Assembly (NCBI RefSeq): GCF_000971975.1
Contig: NZ_LAQO01000002.1
Span: 62,001 to 126,000, forward strand
DNA: 64,000 nt
Direction of reading: 5' to 3'
DNA from: Paenibacillus algorifonticola
Lineage (GTDB): Bacteria; Bacillota; Bacilli; Paenibacillales; Paenibacillaceae
In this document: positions 43,653 to 51,426 of the stretch, piece after piece
How the letters are laid out: every line of letters starts with the position of its first letter
Numbering within the stretch: position 1 is the stretch's first letter
The notes under the pieces: generated by a model
Told to the model about the DNA's origin: nothing
What the model saw: only the letters and a program-made list of their open reading frames with translations
Database searches by the model: none
Made by a program: the position numbers and the translations under genes

Positions 43653-44111
43653 ATGAAAGCCATTACGATCATACAGCCATGGGCGACATTGATAGCGCTT
43701 GGCGAAAAGAAATTTGAAACGCGCAGCTGGTCCACAAAACATCGCGGCGAGTTGGCCATTCATGCTGGCAAAAAGGTTGATCGTGAAGCCTGTGAAACGG
43801 AGCCGATCAAGTCCGCGTTGGCCAAGTACGGTTACACAGCAGACAACCTGCCTACAGGAGCCATTGTGGCCACGTGTCAGCTTGAGGAATGCTGGCAGAT
43901 TGAAAGATTGAATTGGAAGGCAGTTACAAAGCCGGTTCAATTTACTGCTACTAATGGTCGTCAAAGTCTATGGGCCGGATGCATTGAAGGAAACAAAGAA
44001 TACCATTTTGGAAATTATGAGCATGGACGATACGCTTGGGAATTATCTGATGTTAAGCGGCTAGTGAAGCCATTCCGGGCTAAGGGCCAACAAGGATTAT
44101 GGAATTGGTAA
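43653..44111 (+). CDS. ASCH-domain protein
   Basis: A 152-residue ASCH-domain protein from ATG 43653, with GGGAGGCGGAC upstream. The ASCH signature G-x-K-x-x-E-x-R appears in ALIALGEKKFETRSWSTKHR, and the beta-barrel continues with GELAIHAGKKVD and TGAIVATCQLEECWQI. The domain belongs to the PUA-like superfamily and binds RNA or modified nucleic acid; some members hydrolyse modified nucleosides. In phages the role is undefined. It overlaps nothing but is close to the preceding hypothetical gene. Confidence 0.8.
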   Translation: MKAITIIQPWATLIALGEKKFETRSWSTKHRGELAIHAGKKVDREACETEPIKSALAKYGYTADNLPTGAIVATCQLEECWQIERLNWKAVTKPVQFTATNGRQSLWAGCIEGNKEYHFGNYEHGRYAWELSDVKRLVKPFRAKGQQGLWNW

Positions 44112-44149
44112 TCTGTCAAAATTGAGCAACTTGGAGGGGTGATAGAACG

Positions 44150-44425
44150 ATGGCAAAATTCATTGTTACTTATGAAAATGGTCGAATCAAAAAGGAAATT
44201 ACGTTTCGCGGCGAGGTATATACCGTCACAATGGGGTCGTGGGATGGCTGCAGCCGAACGGCAGAGGAAAAGGCGTTCAATCATCAGTTTGAAGAACGTC
44301 ATCCAGAAGACAGGGATTTGGAAGAAATCGCAAGCCTGATGGATGATATGTCATTCGGCAGTTGGGATGATATCGAAGAGTCATTAAAGGAGTTGGCTAA
44401 ATTTGAGCAAAACAGTGCTGTTTGA
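44150..44425 (+). CDS. Phage hypothetical protein
   Basis: A 91-residue protein with a beta-rich N-terminal half (MAKFIVTYENGRIKKEITFR, EVYTVTMGSWDG) and an acidic helical second half (DRDLEEIASLMDDMSFG). No family is recognised. TTGGAGGGGTGATAG gives a strong ribosome site. Its 3' end overlaps the next gene by 23 bases, so the pair is likely co-translated. Confidence 0.7.
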   Translation: MAKFIVTYENGRIKKEITFRGEVYTVTMGSWDGCSRTAEEKAFNHQFEERHPEDRDLEEIASLMDDMSFGSWDDIEESLKELAKFEQNSAV

Positions 44426-44699
44426 TGTTGATAAAGATATGGTTTCGAATCTTGCTGGACATATTGCACAGAAAAATGAGGATAGCTTGTTGGTGATTGC
44501 GCCTTTTACGGGAAACGTGTCCATTCATGCGCCTGCTAAAAAGGGCAAGAACAAAGGTTATCACCGCATAAAATTGGAAGTCTGGATTGAAGAGGGCGCC
44601 ATTATTGGCGAAAGTGCTCTGACTGACTTCGGCGCATTTGCTGTGCTGCGGCTACCAAAGGCAAGGGTGCAGGATCATCTAATAAATAAATTAAAGTAA
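44403..44699 (+). CDS. Phage hypothetical protein
   Basis: A 98-residue protein starting at TTG 44403 inside the previous gene, where AAAGGAG provides the ribosome site. Content: MSKTVLFDVDKDMVSNLAGH, a Lys-rich turn HAPAKKGKNKGYHRIKLEVW, and a beta-rich end. No family is recognised. Position immediately before the primase-helicase suggests an accessory role only by association. Confidence 0.65.
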   Translation: MSKTVLFDVDKDMVSNLAGHIAQKNEDSLLVIAPFTGNVSIHAPAKKGKNKGYHRIKLEVWIEEGAIIGESALTDFGAFAVLRLPKARVQDHLINKLK

Positions 44700-44714
44700 C
44701 GAAAGGAAAAACCT

Positions 44715-46979
44715 ATGGAACATAAAATAGACCTCATTGCGCTGCTGGCCTACGTTGATCCGGCGTTCCTATCTTACCAGGAATGGGTCAACGTAGGCAT
44801 GGCCCTCAAATACGAGGGCTATACAGCCAGTGATTGGGATTCGTGGAGTCGGCAGGACGGTGGGCGTTACAACCCGGGCGAATGTTTTAAAAAGTGGACG
44901 AGCTTCGAGGGATCCGGCACACCAGTAACTGGCGCGACCATTACGCAAATGGCGAAAGACAATGGTTGGATGCCGCGGTCATTTGATCGTGAAGACCGGG
45001 AGCTGGGCTGGGATGACGAGATTGCCGGAGGCGATTATGTCGTCGTAGACAAAAACTGGATAGAAGGCAAGGAGATCCACGAGCCGGCAACATGGAATCC
45101 GGTCCAGCAGCTCACCACTTACCTGCAGACGTTGTTCGAGGCTTCCGAAAACGTCGGCTACGTCACGGATACCTGGCAAAATGAAGACGGCAAGTATTTG
45201 CCTACTAAAGGCGCATCGGATCGGACGGCAGGCGAGCTAATTGAATTGTTGCATTTATGTGAGGGCGACATTGGAGCGGTCCTGGGCGATTACAATCCAG
45301 AGGCGGGCGCGTGGATCCGCTTCAACCCGCTCGACGGCCAAGGCGTCAAAAACGACAACGTAACGGAGTTTAGGTATGCGCTTGTGGAAAGCGACACGAT
45401 GGAAATTGAAAAACAGAATGCCATTATGCGCGAACTGGAATTACCAATCGCTGTCATGGTATACAGCGGCGGCAAGAGCCTGCATGCTATCGTGCGGGTG
45501 GAGGCTGCCAATTACGATGAATATCGAAAACGCGTTGATTACCTGTACAACGTGTGCAAGCGGAACGGGCTGCACATCGACAATCAAAATCGTAATCCGT
45601 CCAGGCTGTCACGGCTGCCAGGCGTCGAGCGGAATGGCAAGAAGCAATTTATCGTGGATACGAATATTGGCCGAGCAACATGGGCCGAGTGGCATGAGTG
45701 GATTGAGGGCGTTAACGATGATTTACCGGATCCGGAGAGTCTAGCGAATTACTGGGACAACATGCCGAAATTGGCACCGCCATTGATTGAAGGTGTATTG
45801 CGACAGGGTCACAAAATGTTGATGGCCGGACCGTCAAAGGCTGGCAAGTCGTTCTTGCAGATTCAGTTAAGCATTGCCATAGCAGAAGGGGTTAAGTGGT
45901 TAGGATGGCAATGCACACAGGGGCGGGTGCTCTACGTTAACTTGGAATTAGATAGCGCAAGCGCTTTGGATCGATTTAAGAATGTGTATATAGCGCTTGG
46001 TGTTCCTCCTATGAACATTGACAAAATAGATATCTGGAACCTGCGGGGCAAGTCGGTACCGATGGACAAGCTTGCGCCGAAGCTAATTAGGCGAGCGGCC
46101 AAGAAACAATATATTGCGGTCATTATCGATCCGATTTATAAGGTCCTTACAGGCGATGAAAACAGCGCCGATCAGATGGCTCACTTCACGAACCAATTCG
46201 ATAAGATAGCCACGGAGCTGGGTGCCAGCGTTATCTATTGCCATCATCATAGCAAGGGTTCACAGGGCGGCAAAAAATCGATGGACCGGGCCAGCGGCAG
46301 CGGCGTATTTGCCCGCGATCCTGACGCACTTATCGATTTAGTAGAGCTTGATTTAACGGAAGATTTATTAAAGCAAGAGGAGAACAAAGCCATTTGTCAG
46401 GTGTACAAACGCTTCTTTGCTCAGTACAACCCGCAATACCTGCAGCAATCTGTGTCCCAGGATGACGAGCTGAGCGCCAGAGCAATGGAGGAACATGCTA
46501 AACGTGCCCTATACAATGATGCACAGGCTGCAGCTCAAGCGGAGGTTCAACTGGCGACTAAGGCAGTACAAGCAAGGTCTGCATGGCGCGTGGAAGGAAC
46601 GCTGCGGGAGTACGCCAAATTCGCGCCGGTTAACATGTGGTTTCAGTATCCTGTGCACCGTGTCGATGACGTAGGCAGCCTCAAGGACATCAATCCGGAA
46701 GGTGACGGACCGCAGCAGCCGCCTTGGAAAAAGGCTACGGATAAACGGAAAGCCAAGGCTAAAGAGGAGCGGCGAAGCAAAGCCGAGGAATTTGAGGACG
46801 CCGTGGTTAATTGCAACATGGGTGAGCCGCCAACGGTCAAGGATCTCCAAGAGTGGTTTTCAACCACTGGAAAAGAGATACCGGATCGGACAATTAGAGG
46901 CTGGGTTACAAAATTTGGATACATGATCGATAAGAACAATGGAAATGTCATTGTGAAGAACGACGGCAATGATCATTAA
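44715..46979 (+). CDS. Primase-helicase fusion: PriCT, AEP-type primase and RecA-fold ATPase
   Basis: A 754-residue replication protein. Residues about 5-85 are PriCT-like (LAYVDPAFLSYQEWVNVGMA). Residues about 120-350 resemble an archaeo-eukaryotic primase core, with acidic motif FRYALVESDTM, histidine motif YSGGKSLHAIVRV and PSRLSRLPGVER. Residues about 365-590 are a RepA-type RecA-fold ATPase: Walker A MAGPSKAGKSFLQIQ and Walker B YIAVIIDPIYKVLTG, with CHHHSKGSQGGKKSMDRASG. A Lys/Glu-rich segment and a small HTH-like end follow. It probably both primes and unwinds at the phage origin. AACGAAAGGAAAAACCT precedes the ATG. Confidence 0.85.
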   Translation: MEHKIDLIALLAYVDPAFLSYQEWVNVGMALKYEGYTASDWDSWSRQDGGRYNPGECFKKWTSFEGSGTPVTGATITQMAKDNGWMPRSFDREDRELGWDDEIAGGDYVVVDKNWIEGKEIHEPATWNPVQQLTTYLQTLFEASENVGYVTDTWQNEDGKYLPTKGASDRTAGELIELLHLCEGDIGAVLGDYNPEAGAWIRFNPLDGQGVKNDNVTEFRYALVESDTMEIEKQNAIMRELELPIAVMVYSGGKSLHAIVRVEAANYDEYRKRVDYLYNVCKRNGLHIDNQNRNPSRLSRLPGVERNGKKQFIVDTNIGRATWAEWHEWIEGVNDDLPDPESLANYWDNMPKLAPPLIEGVLRQGHKMLMAGPSKAGKSFLQIQLSIAIAEGVKWLGWQCTQGRVLYVNLELDSASALDRFKNVYIALGVPPMNIDKIDIWNLRGKSVPMDKLAPKLIRRAAKKQYIAVIIDPIYKVLTGDENSADQMAHFTNQFDKIATELGASVIYCHHHSKGSQGGKKSMDRASGSGVFARDPDALIDLVELDLTEDLLKQEENKAICQVYKRFFAQYNPQYLQQSVSQDDELSARAMEEHAKRALYNDAQAAAQAEVQLATKAVQARSAWRVEGTLREYAKFAPVNMWFQYPVHRVDDVGSLKDINPEGDGPQQPPWKKATDKRKAKAKEERRSKAEEFEDAVVNCNMGEPPTVKDLQEWFSTTGKEIPDRTIRGWVTKFGYMIDKNNGNVIVKNDGNDH

Positions 46980-47228
46980 TTTTATGGTCATGACCGCACG
47001 GCTACAATCATCAAAAACGTGATCAATTCCGAGCGGCGAACACCATAAAACAATGGTCATTGTCGTTGAAAATGAATGCCCTTATATATACACGCGATTG
47101 TATGTATAAACTTAATGACTAATCTACTAAGGTAACCGGTAGGGAGAGAGAAGGTCGCCGCTACTGATTCCGCGGCGCCCCCTTCCTCCCACAGCCTTAG
47201 CGGTTGCGCAAGAAAAAAAGAAAAGAGG
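46980..47228 (+). promoter_or_regulatory. Non-coding spacer with long hairpin before the rusA group
   Basis: No credible gene lies here. At about 47143-47192 the arms GGGAG...GAAGG...TCGCCGC and GCGGCG...CCTTC...CTCCC make a long stem with small bulges around a short loop. The hairpin is not followed by a T run, so it is not an obvious terminator; a replication or processing signal is possible. It sits between the primase-helicase and the resolvase group. Confidence 0.45.
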
Positions 47229-47237
47229 ATGATAAAA

Positions 47238-47477
47238 GTGGGAAAAAAATATTGGGAAGTTGAAACGCCAGAAACAATAGAGTTTGGAAATAATTTCATG
47301 CGTTGTTACGACAAGGCTGGGAAGCTTCAATTCGGAATAAAATTAAACGGGAACTATATCGTCAAATTTGTTATCGATCGGAAAGAGTTGTTCGCCGATA
47401 ATCAGGCTGCTGATTATTTGCGAGCATTGCTGAACGAATGGGAAGATATGGTCGAGGAACAAGGCGATGACGACTGA
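47238..47477 (+). CDS. Phage hypothetical protein
   Basis: A small protein of about 79 residues: VGKKYWEVETPETIEFGNNF, then a beta-rich core and a helical acidic end DYLRALLNEWEDMVEEQGDD. GTG 47238 is preferred because AAAGAGG lies nine bases upstream; ATG 47229 is an in-frame alternative but sits directly on that ribosome site. It overlaps rusA by 11 bases. No family is recognised. Confidence 0.6.
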   Translation: MGKKYWEVETPETIEFGNNFMRCYDKAGKLQFGIKLNGNYIVKFVIDRKELFADNQAADYLRALLNEWEDMVEEQGDDD

Positions 47478-47862
47478 GTTCTTCATGGCGATGAAACCCC
47501 CGACGATTACACACCAGCAAAAGCAGGTCGCGGTTATAGACGGTAAGCCTGTCTTTTTCGAGCCTCCCGAATTGAAAGTAGCAAGAGTTAAGCTGATGGC
47601 GCACCTTGGGCCTCATAAGCCAGACAAGCCATATAGGGGCGCTGTGCGCCTGATGGTGAAATGGTGCTTCCCGCTTGCTGGCAAGCATACAGATGGCGAG
47701 TACAAGGATACGAAGCCGGATAACTCAAATATGCAGAAGCTGCTTGAGGATTGCATGGAGGATCTGGGCTATTTCAAAAATGATTCTCAGATTGCTAGTT
47801 TGATCGTCGAGAAATTTTGGGCATCACGGCCGGGTATCTATATTCGGCTGGAACAGTTATAG
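47467..47862 (+). CDS. rusA: RusA-family Holliday junction resolvase
   Basis: A 131-residue RusA-type endonuclease that cuts four-way junctions made in phage recombination. The acidic catalytic motif region is visible as KDTKPDNSNMQKLLEDCMED, followed by LGYFKNDSQIASLIVEKFWA, which carry the conserved Asp residues. The N terminus has a short beta strand with a Pro-rich start (MAMKPPTITHQQ). It works logically with the Sak4-like ATPase and helicase upstream. The ATG lies within the end of the preceding gene. Confidence 0.9.
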   Translation: MTTEFFMAMKPPTITHQQKQVAVIDGKPVFFEPPELKVARVKLMAHLGPHKPDKPYRGAVRLMVKWCFPLAGKHTDGEYKDTKPDNSNMQKLLEDCMEDLGYFKNDSQIASLIVEKFWASRPGIYIRLEQL

Positions 47863-47865
47863 CCT

Positions 47866-48108
47866 ATGGATCGCAAATTAGACTATAAGGCCTTTTACGA
47901 CGATATCGTTGCTTGGATTGCCGATGTCAACATGGCAGTTATGCGGGCTGGCCCAGATAGTTCAGAATTTTGGATATGGATTGCTGATTCAAGCGGATTC
48001 ATATGCCGGAAATATAACGATAACCGGCTGGTCGTCAAGCAAATGGTCATGTTGGTGGAATGGATGGAAGAAGTTTTTGAACAAAGAAAAAATAAGGGAG
48101 CGAATTAA
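47866..48108 (+). CDS. Phage hypothetical protein
   Basis: An 80-residue protein, MDRKLDYKAFYDDIVAWIAD then VNMAVMRAGPDSSEFWIWIA, ending in a helix QMVMLVEWMEEVFEQRKNKG. It starts three bases after rusA. The mix of aromatic and acidic residues gives a compact helical fold, but no family is recognised. Confidence 0.6.
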   Translation: MDRKLDYKAFYDDIVAWIADVNMAVMRAGPDSSEFWIWIADSSGFICRKYNDNRLVVKQMVMLVEWMEEVFEQRKNKGAN

Positions 48109-48110
48109 AT

Positions 48111-48785
48111 ATGACATTGAAATTGAGCATTGTAGATGGGGTAAAGTCGGTTGATCTTGAGCTAGAGCAAACAGAATCGGGACATGTTACGGCGGTAATT
48201 AACGGGGCATTCAGCGTTTTCGGAGTGAATCTGGCGAGTGTGCCGGCGCCTGCTACGGAAGTGATTGCTCCTGAGCTTACCATTACCAAAACGGATTTAG
48301 ATTTTATATTTGGGCCTGAACGCCCGGATCTGAAAGCGAAGCAAGTGAAAGAAATTGAACAGGCTAAAGAGGAACTGACGAAGAAAGCATATCCTGTTCC
48401 AGAATTTCCGCCTGTACCTGTGGCGAAAGTGGAGATTCCTGCGAAGGAGCGCCCGCGTACACTCCCGCTAATCGGATCCGCCAGAACGCCCATGGTATCG
48501 CTAGAAGAAAAGATACAGGCCGTGATTAATACGGGAGAGGCGAGGCCTGTTCATTGGGAAACAGGAATCAAATTCAAAGAGGGCATCCCGCATTACAGAT
48601 GCTATTACCGCTGCAAATCCTGCGGGAATAAAGGGAATCACTATATTAAATTGGACGATACAGAGGTCACATGCCACAATTGCAAATCAGCTTATTCCGT
48701 CTTATCGGCAACTGGCGTGGAGCAAGATGGCATTCCTGAACGCGACGGCTTTGGAAACTTTTTCGTTTCAGGCAGACTGCTGTAA
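48111..48785 (+). CDS. Phage protein with C-terminal zinc ribbon
   Basis: A 224-residue protein. The N-terminal half is beta-rich and acidic; a Pro/Val-rich hinge (KAYPVPEFPPVPVAKVEIPA) follows at about residues 85-115. The C-terminal part holds a four-cysteine zinc ribbon, YRCKSCGNKGNHYIK then VTCHNCKSAYSV, at about residues 165-200. Nucleic-acid or protein contact is likely but no function is known. AAAAAATAAGGGAGCG is the ribosome region. It lies in the run of small genes before the late regulator. Confidence 0.65.
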   Translation: MTLKLSIVDGVKSVDLELEQTESGHVTAVINGAFSVFGVNLASVPAPATEVIAPELTITKTDLDFIFGPERPDLKAKQVKEIEQAKEELTKKAYPVPEFPPVPVAKVEIPAKERPRTLPLIGSARTPMVSLEEKIQAVINTGEARPVHWETGIKFKEGIPHYRCYYRCKSCGNKGNHYIKLDDTEVTCHNCKSAYSVLSATGVEQDGIPERDGFGNFFVSGRLL

Positions 48786-48787
48786 TC

Positions 48788-48973
48788 ATGGATATGCATA
48801 ACGCAACGCTTGAGCAGTTAGTTAACATCCGTTATTGCGATGAGGAGGCGCCGCTGGCTGATAAAGCAGCGGCAGAGGCGGAAATAATTCGCCGGCAGCA
48901 GCTTGAGGCCGAATCGTCCGATCAGGACTTTCTGGCTTGGGATCCGCATCCGCTGCCGGAAATAGGCGACTAG
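48788..48973 (+). CDS. Phage hypothetical protein
   Basis: A 61-residue, acidic, mostly helical protein (MDMHNATLEQLVNIRYCDEE, ADKAAAEAEIIRRQQLEAES). It starts three bases after the zinc-ribbon gene. No family is recognised. Short spacing on both sides supports it. Confidence 0.55.
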   Translation: MDMHNATLEQLVNIRYCDEEAPLADKAAAEAEIIRRQQLEAESSDQDFLAWDPHPLPEIGD

Positions 48974-48984
48974 GGGGAAGCATC

Positions 48985-49353
48985 ATGAAAACTGAAATTG
49001 TGAATAAAGAGGAGCTGCGCAAATTATTTTTGGAGGGCCTGCCGCTTGCTGAGATTGCGAAGAAGCTAGGCAGCACGTATGGCAGCATCCGAACGATGAT
49101 TTATCATGAACGGCAGCGCAAGCCACATGAATGGCCGCTGCGAATCAATTACCCTGGTAAATCAGCAGAGCCGCCGCTCATGATGCACCTATACGAGTGT
49201 CAAGATTGTGCGCTAGATTTTGCGGTCGAGGATTACGAGGATGCGGACCATTCCGCTACGGTATGTCCGATCTGCCATAGCGATGAGTATCTACAGGAGC
49301 GCGGTTACGGGCAATTTACGGTTACTTCGGCGCCTTTGCGTGAAGTGACTTAA
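48985..49353 (+). CDS. HTH and zinc-finger phage protein
   Basis: A protein of 122 residues from ATG 48985, with AGGGGGAAGC upstream. The N-terminal HTH (EELRKLFLEGLPLAEIAKKL then GSTYGSIRTMIYHER) is followed by a zinc finger of the two CxxC type: YECQDCALDFAV and ATVCPICHSDEYL. This looks like a small DNA-binding regulator. It lies just before the late regulator gene; the target is unknown. Confidence 0.68.
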   Translation: MKTEIVNKEELRKLFLEGLPLAEIAKKLGSTYGSIRTMIYHERQRKPHEWPLRINYPGKSAEPPLMMHLYECQDCALDFAVEDYEDADHSATVCPICHSDEYLQERGYGQFTVTSAPLREVT

Positions 49354-49375
49354 GCAAATATAGGAGGCGGACAGG

Positions 49376-49555
49376 GTGAAAGTGAAATGGACAATGAGCA
49401 ATGGATATCCTGGTGCGATACAGAGCGGGACAATTGAAATTGCCGAGGAAGAGTTGGAAGGTCTTAGCGATGATGAGCGTGAGTCGTATATCGGTGAAGC
49501 AGTTTGGGAAGATGCCGTCCAATATGTTGATACAAGCTGGGAGATTGAAGAATAG
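49376..49555 (+). CDS. Small acidic phage protein
   Basis: A 59-residue frame from GTG 49376 with AGGAGGCGGACAG before it: MKVKWTMSNGYPGAIQSGTI, then EIAEEELEGLSDDERESYIG, ending SWEIEE. It is strongly acidic and DNA-mimic-like in charge, but no family is recognised. It fits neatly in the gap before the late regulator. Confidence 0.65.
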   Translation: MKVKWTMSNGYPGAIQSGTIEIAEEELEGLSDDERESYIGEAVWEDAVQYVDTSWEIEE

Positions 49556-49570
49556 GGGGGGCAAGGCTGT

Positions 49571-50176
49571 ATGAACATGCAAAAAGCAGTGGAGCAGCTT
49601 AAGGATTATAAACAACTACAGGCTAGAATGCAGGTGCTGAGTAACTACAGCATCGGATCAGGCATCACACTTAGCCGTTTAAATGGGGACGATCAACTAC
49701 AGGATTTGCATCGGCGCTTACGCGGATTGCCAAGCTATATGTACTTGTCAGCGCGAGAACAGCGGTTAGAAACAACAGCGCATGCATACCTAAAACAATA
49801 CCCAGCAGGAATTAAAAGCCAGTTGAAGGCTATACCGGAATATGGAGCTGACGCGGAGGACGATAAAATCCTGCAGGAGTTACGCAATAAAATAAAAAAA
49901 GTCATTGATGCGAGAGGGTATGGTGTTCGCGACGACCTGGATGCGGTTTTGGAAAGACTTAGTGAGCTTCAAGATATTCAAGACGAGATCAAGCGAATCG
50001 ATACGGTGCTGGAGGCACTTCAACGCTATAAACCGGAATATGAGCGTCTGATCCGATTGCAATACATTGAGGGCACCACGGTATCGCGAGCGGCGATAAA
50101 GTTATGCGTAACAGAGCGCACGTTCAGACGATGGAGAGACAGGGCATTGCAAGAATACTTAAAGTTGTCCGTTTAA
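49571..50176 (+). CDS. Late-gene regulator, RinA/ArpU-like
   Basis: A 201-residue, mostly helical protein (MNMQKAVEQLKDYKQLQARM) with a C-terminal helix-turn-helix like sigma region 4: YKPEYERLIRLQYIEGTTVS then RAAIKLCVTERTFRRWRDRA. Size, position at the end of the early genes and just before the terminase genes match RinA/ArpU-type activators of phage packaging and structural genes. GGGGGGCAAGGCTGT precedes the ATG. The regulatory role is inferred. Confidence 0.75.
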   Translation: MNMQKAVEQLKDYKQLQARMQVLSNYSIGSGITLSRLNGDDQLQDLHRRLRGLPSYMYLSAREQRLETTAHAYLKQYPAGIKSQLKAIPEYGADAEDDKILQELRNKIKKVIDARGYGVRDDLDAVLERLSELQDIQDEIKRIDTVLEALQRYKPEYERLIRLQYIEGTTVSRAAIKLCVTERTFRRWRDRALQEYLKLSV

Positions 50177-50431
50177 TGTCCTGCTATTGTCCGCATAGGT
50201 ATCTTTTTTATCCTGTAAACCCGTAGTAATATGATATTGTCAAACGAAATGAGTAGACTTAAGCCGCTGGTCCACAGCAAGCCAGCGGCAAAGTGTCACA
50301 TTATCACCGGTGCTTAACATGATATTCATAACCTTTTTCCTTACCGCTTCTTCGGAGGCGGTATTTTTGGTATATTTCGAGGCCAATCGGACTAAACTAG
50401 TAGAAAACGTACTAGATTAGGAGAGAGGCTG
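50177..50431 (+). promoter_or_regulatory. Early/late junction with two hairpins; possible late promoter or packaging site
   Basis: No gene is seen in these 255 bases. GCCGCTGG at 50263-50270 pairs with CCAGCGGC at 50282-50289 without a T run. A terminator-like stem TACCGC/GCGGTA follows at 50342-50363. Lying between the late activator and the terminase genes, the area is a natural place for the late promoter and for a cos or pac signal; neither is proven. Confidence 0.45.
50342..50368 (+). terminator. Terminator-like hairpin before the late genes
   Basis: TACCGC (50342-50347) and GCGGTA (50358-50363) enclose a ten-base loop and are followed by TTTTT. The stem is short, so termination may be partial. 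It would end early transcription or be overcome by the late regulator. Confidence 0.5.
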
Positions 50432-50644
50432 ATGAATGAGCGGCAATACGCAATGTGGCTATCTAGTATAAAGCCAGGAGACACGGTCTGTTATTATCAG
50501 CAGGGCGAGGCTGTGCCGTTAAAAGTCACGCAGGTACACAAAAGCAAAAATGTGTACCACACTTGCGGCGGTATGCGATTTAAAAACGGGGAGTACGGAG
50601 ACGGCTGGAATTGGATCCGAATATACCCCTTGGAAGGAAAATGA
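50432..50644 (+). CDS. Phage hypothetical protein
   Basis: A 70-residue beta-rich protein (MNERQYAMWLSSIKPGDTVC, YYQQGEAVPLKVTQVHKSKN, GDGWNWIRIYPLEGK) that looks like a small SH3-like barrel. AGGAGAGAGGCTG precedes the ATG. It is the first gene after the early/late junction. Function unknown. Confidence 0.65.
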   Translation: MNERQYAMWLSSIKPGDTVCYYQQGEAVPLKVTQVHKSKNVYHTCGGMRFKNGEYGDGWNWIRIYPLEGK

Positions 50645-50718
50645 CAAGGCCGCCTAATTTTGGTGGCTTTTTTTCTATATACAAAACAAACTCAACGACG
50701 GTGGTGGTGATCGTGTAG

Positions 50719-51426
50719 ATGCAGCACATAAAAGCAGAGGCTGATTACAAACGCGGCATGAAATACAAGGACATTGCAGACAAGTACAGCGTAAGCCTCA
50801 ACACCGTGAAGTCGTGGAAGCAGCGGTATGGCTGGGAGCGCGTGAAAGGTGCACCCTCTCAAAAAGGTGTGCACACAAAAAAGCCGGGCGCACCACCAGG
50901 CAACAAGAACGCTGTTGGCAATAAAGGTGGGGCAGCACCGCCTCATAACAGCAATGCTGTAACCCATGGCCTATTTGCTAAGTATCTGCCGGCAGAGTCG
51001 CTTGAGATCATGGAGCAGCTGCAGCAGCGCTCGCCGCTTGATATCGTTTGGGATAACATCATGATCCAGTACACGGCCATTATTCGGGCCCAGCAGATCA
51101 TGTACGTTAAGGATAGGGAAGATATAACGAAGGAAATTAAGAAAAACATGGATACAGGTACCGAATACGAGATCCAGCAGGCCTGGGATAAGCAGGCAAG
51201 CTTCCTGCAGGCGCAAAGCCGAGCCATGACATCGCTGCAAAGCCTCATCCGGCAGTATGATGAGCTGTTACGCACGGAGCTGGCTACAGAGGAGCAGCAG
51301 GCGCGAATCGACGTGCTTAAGTCCAAGGTGCCGAACAAAGACGGTGTGGATCCGAACGCCCAAATTACAGCGCTGGCTGATCTAATCAACAACCCGGCTC
51401 CTGAAAGGGTGCTGCCTGATGATTGA
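50719..51426 (+). CDS. terS: Phage terminase small subunit
   Basis: A 235-residue small terminase subunit, which binds phage DNA to start packaging. The N-terminal HTH reads [20 protein letters not shown] then [16 protein letters not shown] basic Gly/Pro/Asn-rich linker ([20 protein letters not shown]) follows, then a long helical oligomerisation region. GGTGGTGGTGATC precedes the ATG. It overlaps the large-subunit gene by eight bases. Confidence 0.88.
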   Translation: MQHIKAEADYKRGMKYKDIADKYSVSLNTVKSWKQRYGWERVKGAPSQKGVHTKKPGAPPGNKNAVGNKGGAAPPHNSNAVTHGLFAKYLPAESLEIMEQLQQRSPLDIVWDNIMIQYTAIIRAQQIMYVKDREDITKEIKKNMDTGTEYEIQQAWDKQASFLQAQSRAMTSLQSLIRQYDELLRTELATEEQQARIDVLKSKVPNKDGVDPNAQITALADLINNPAPERVLPDD

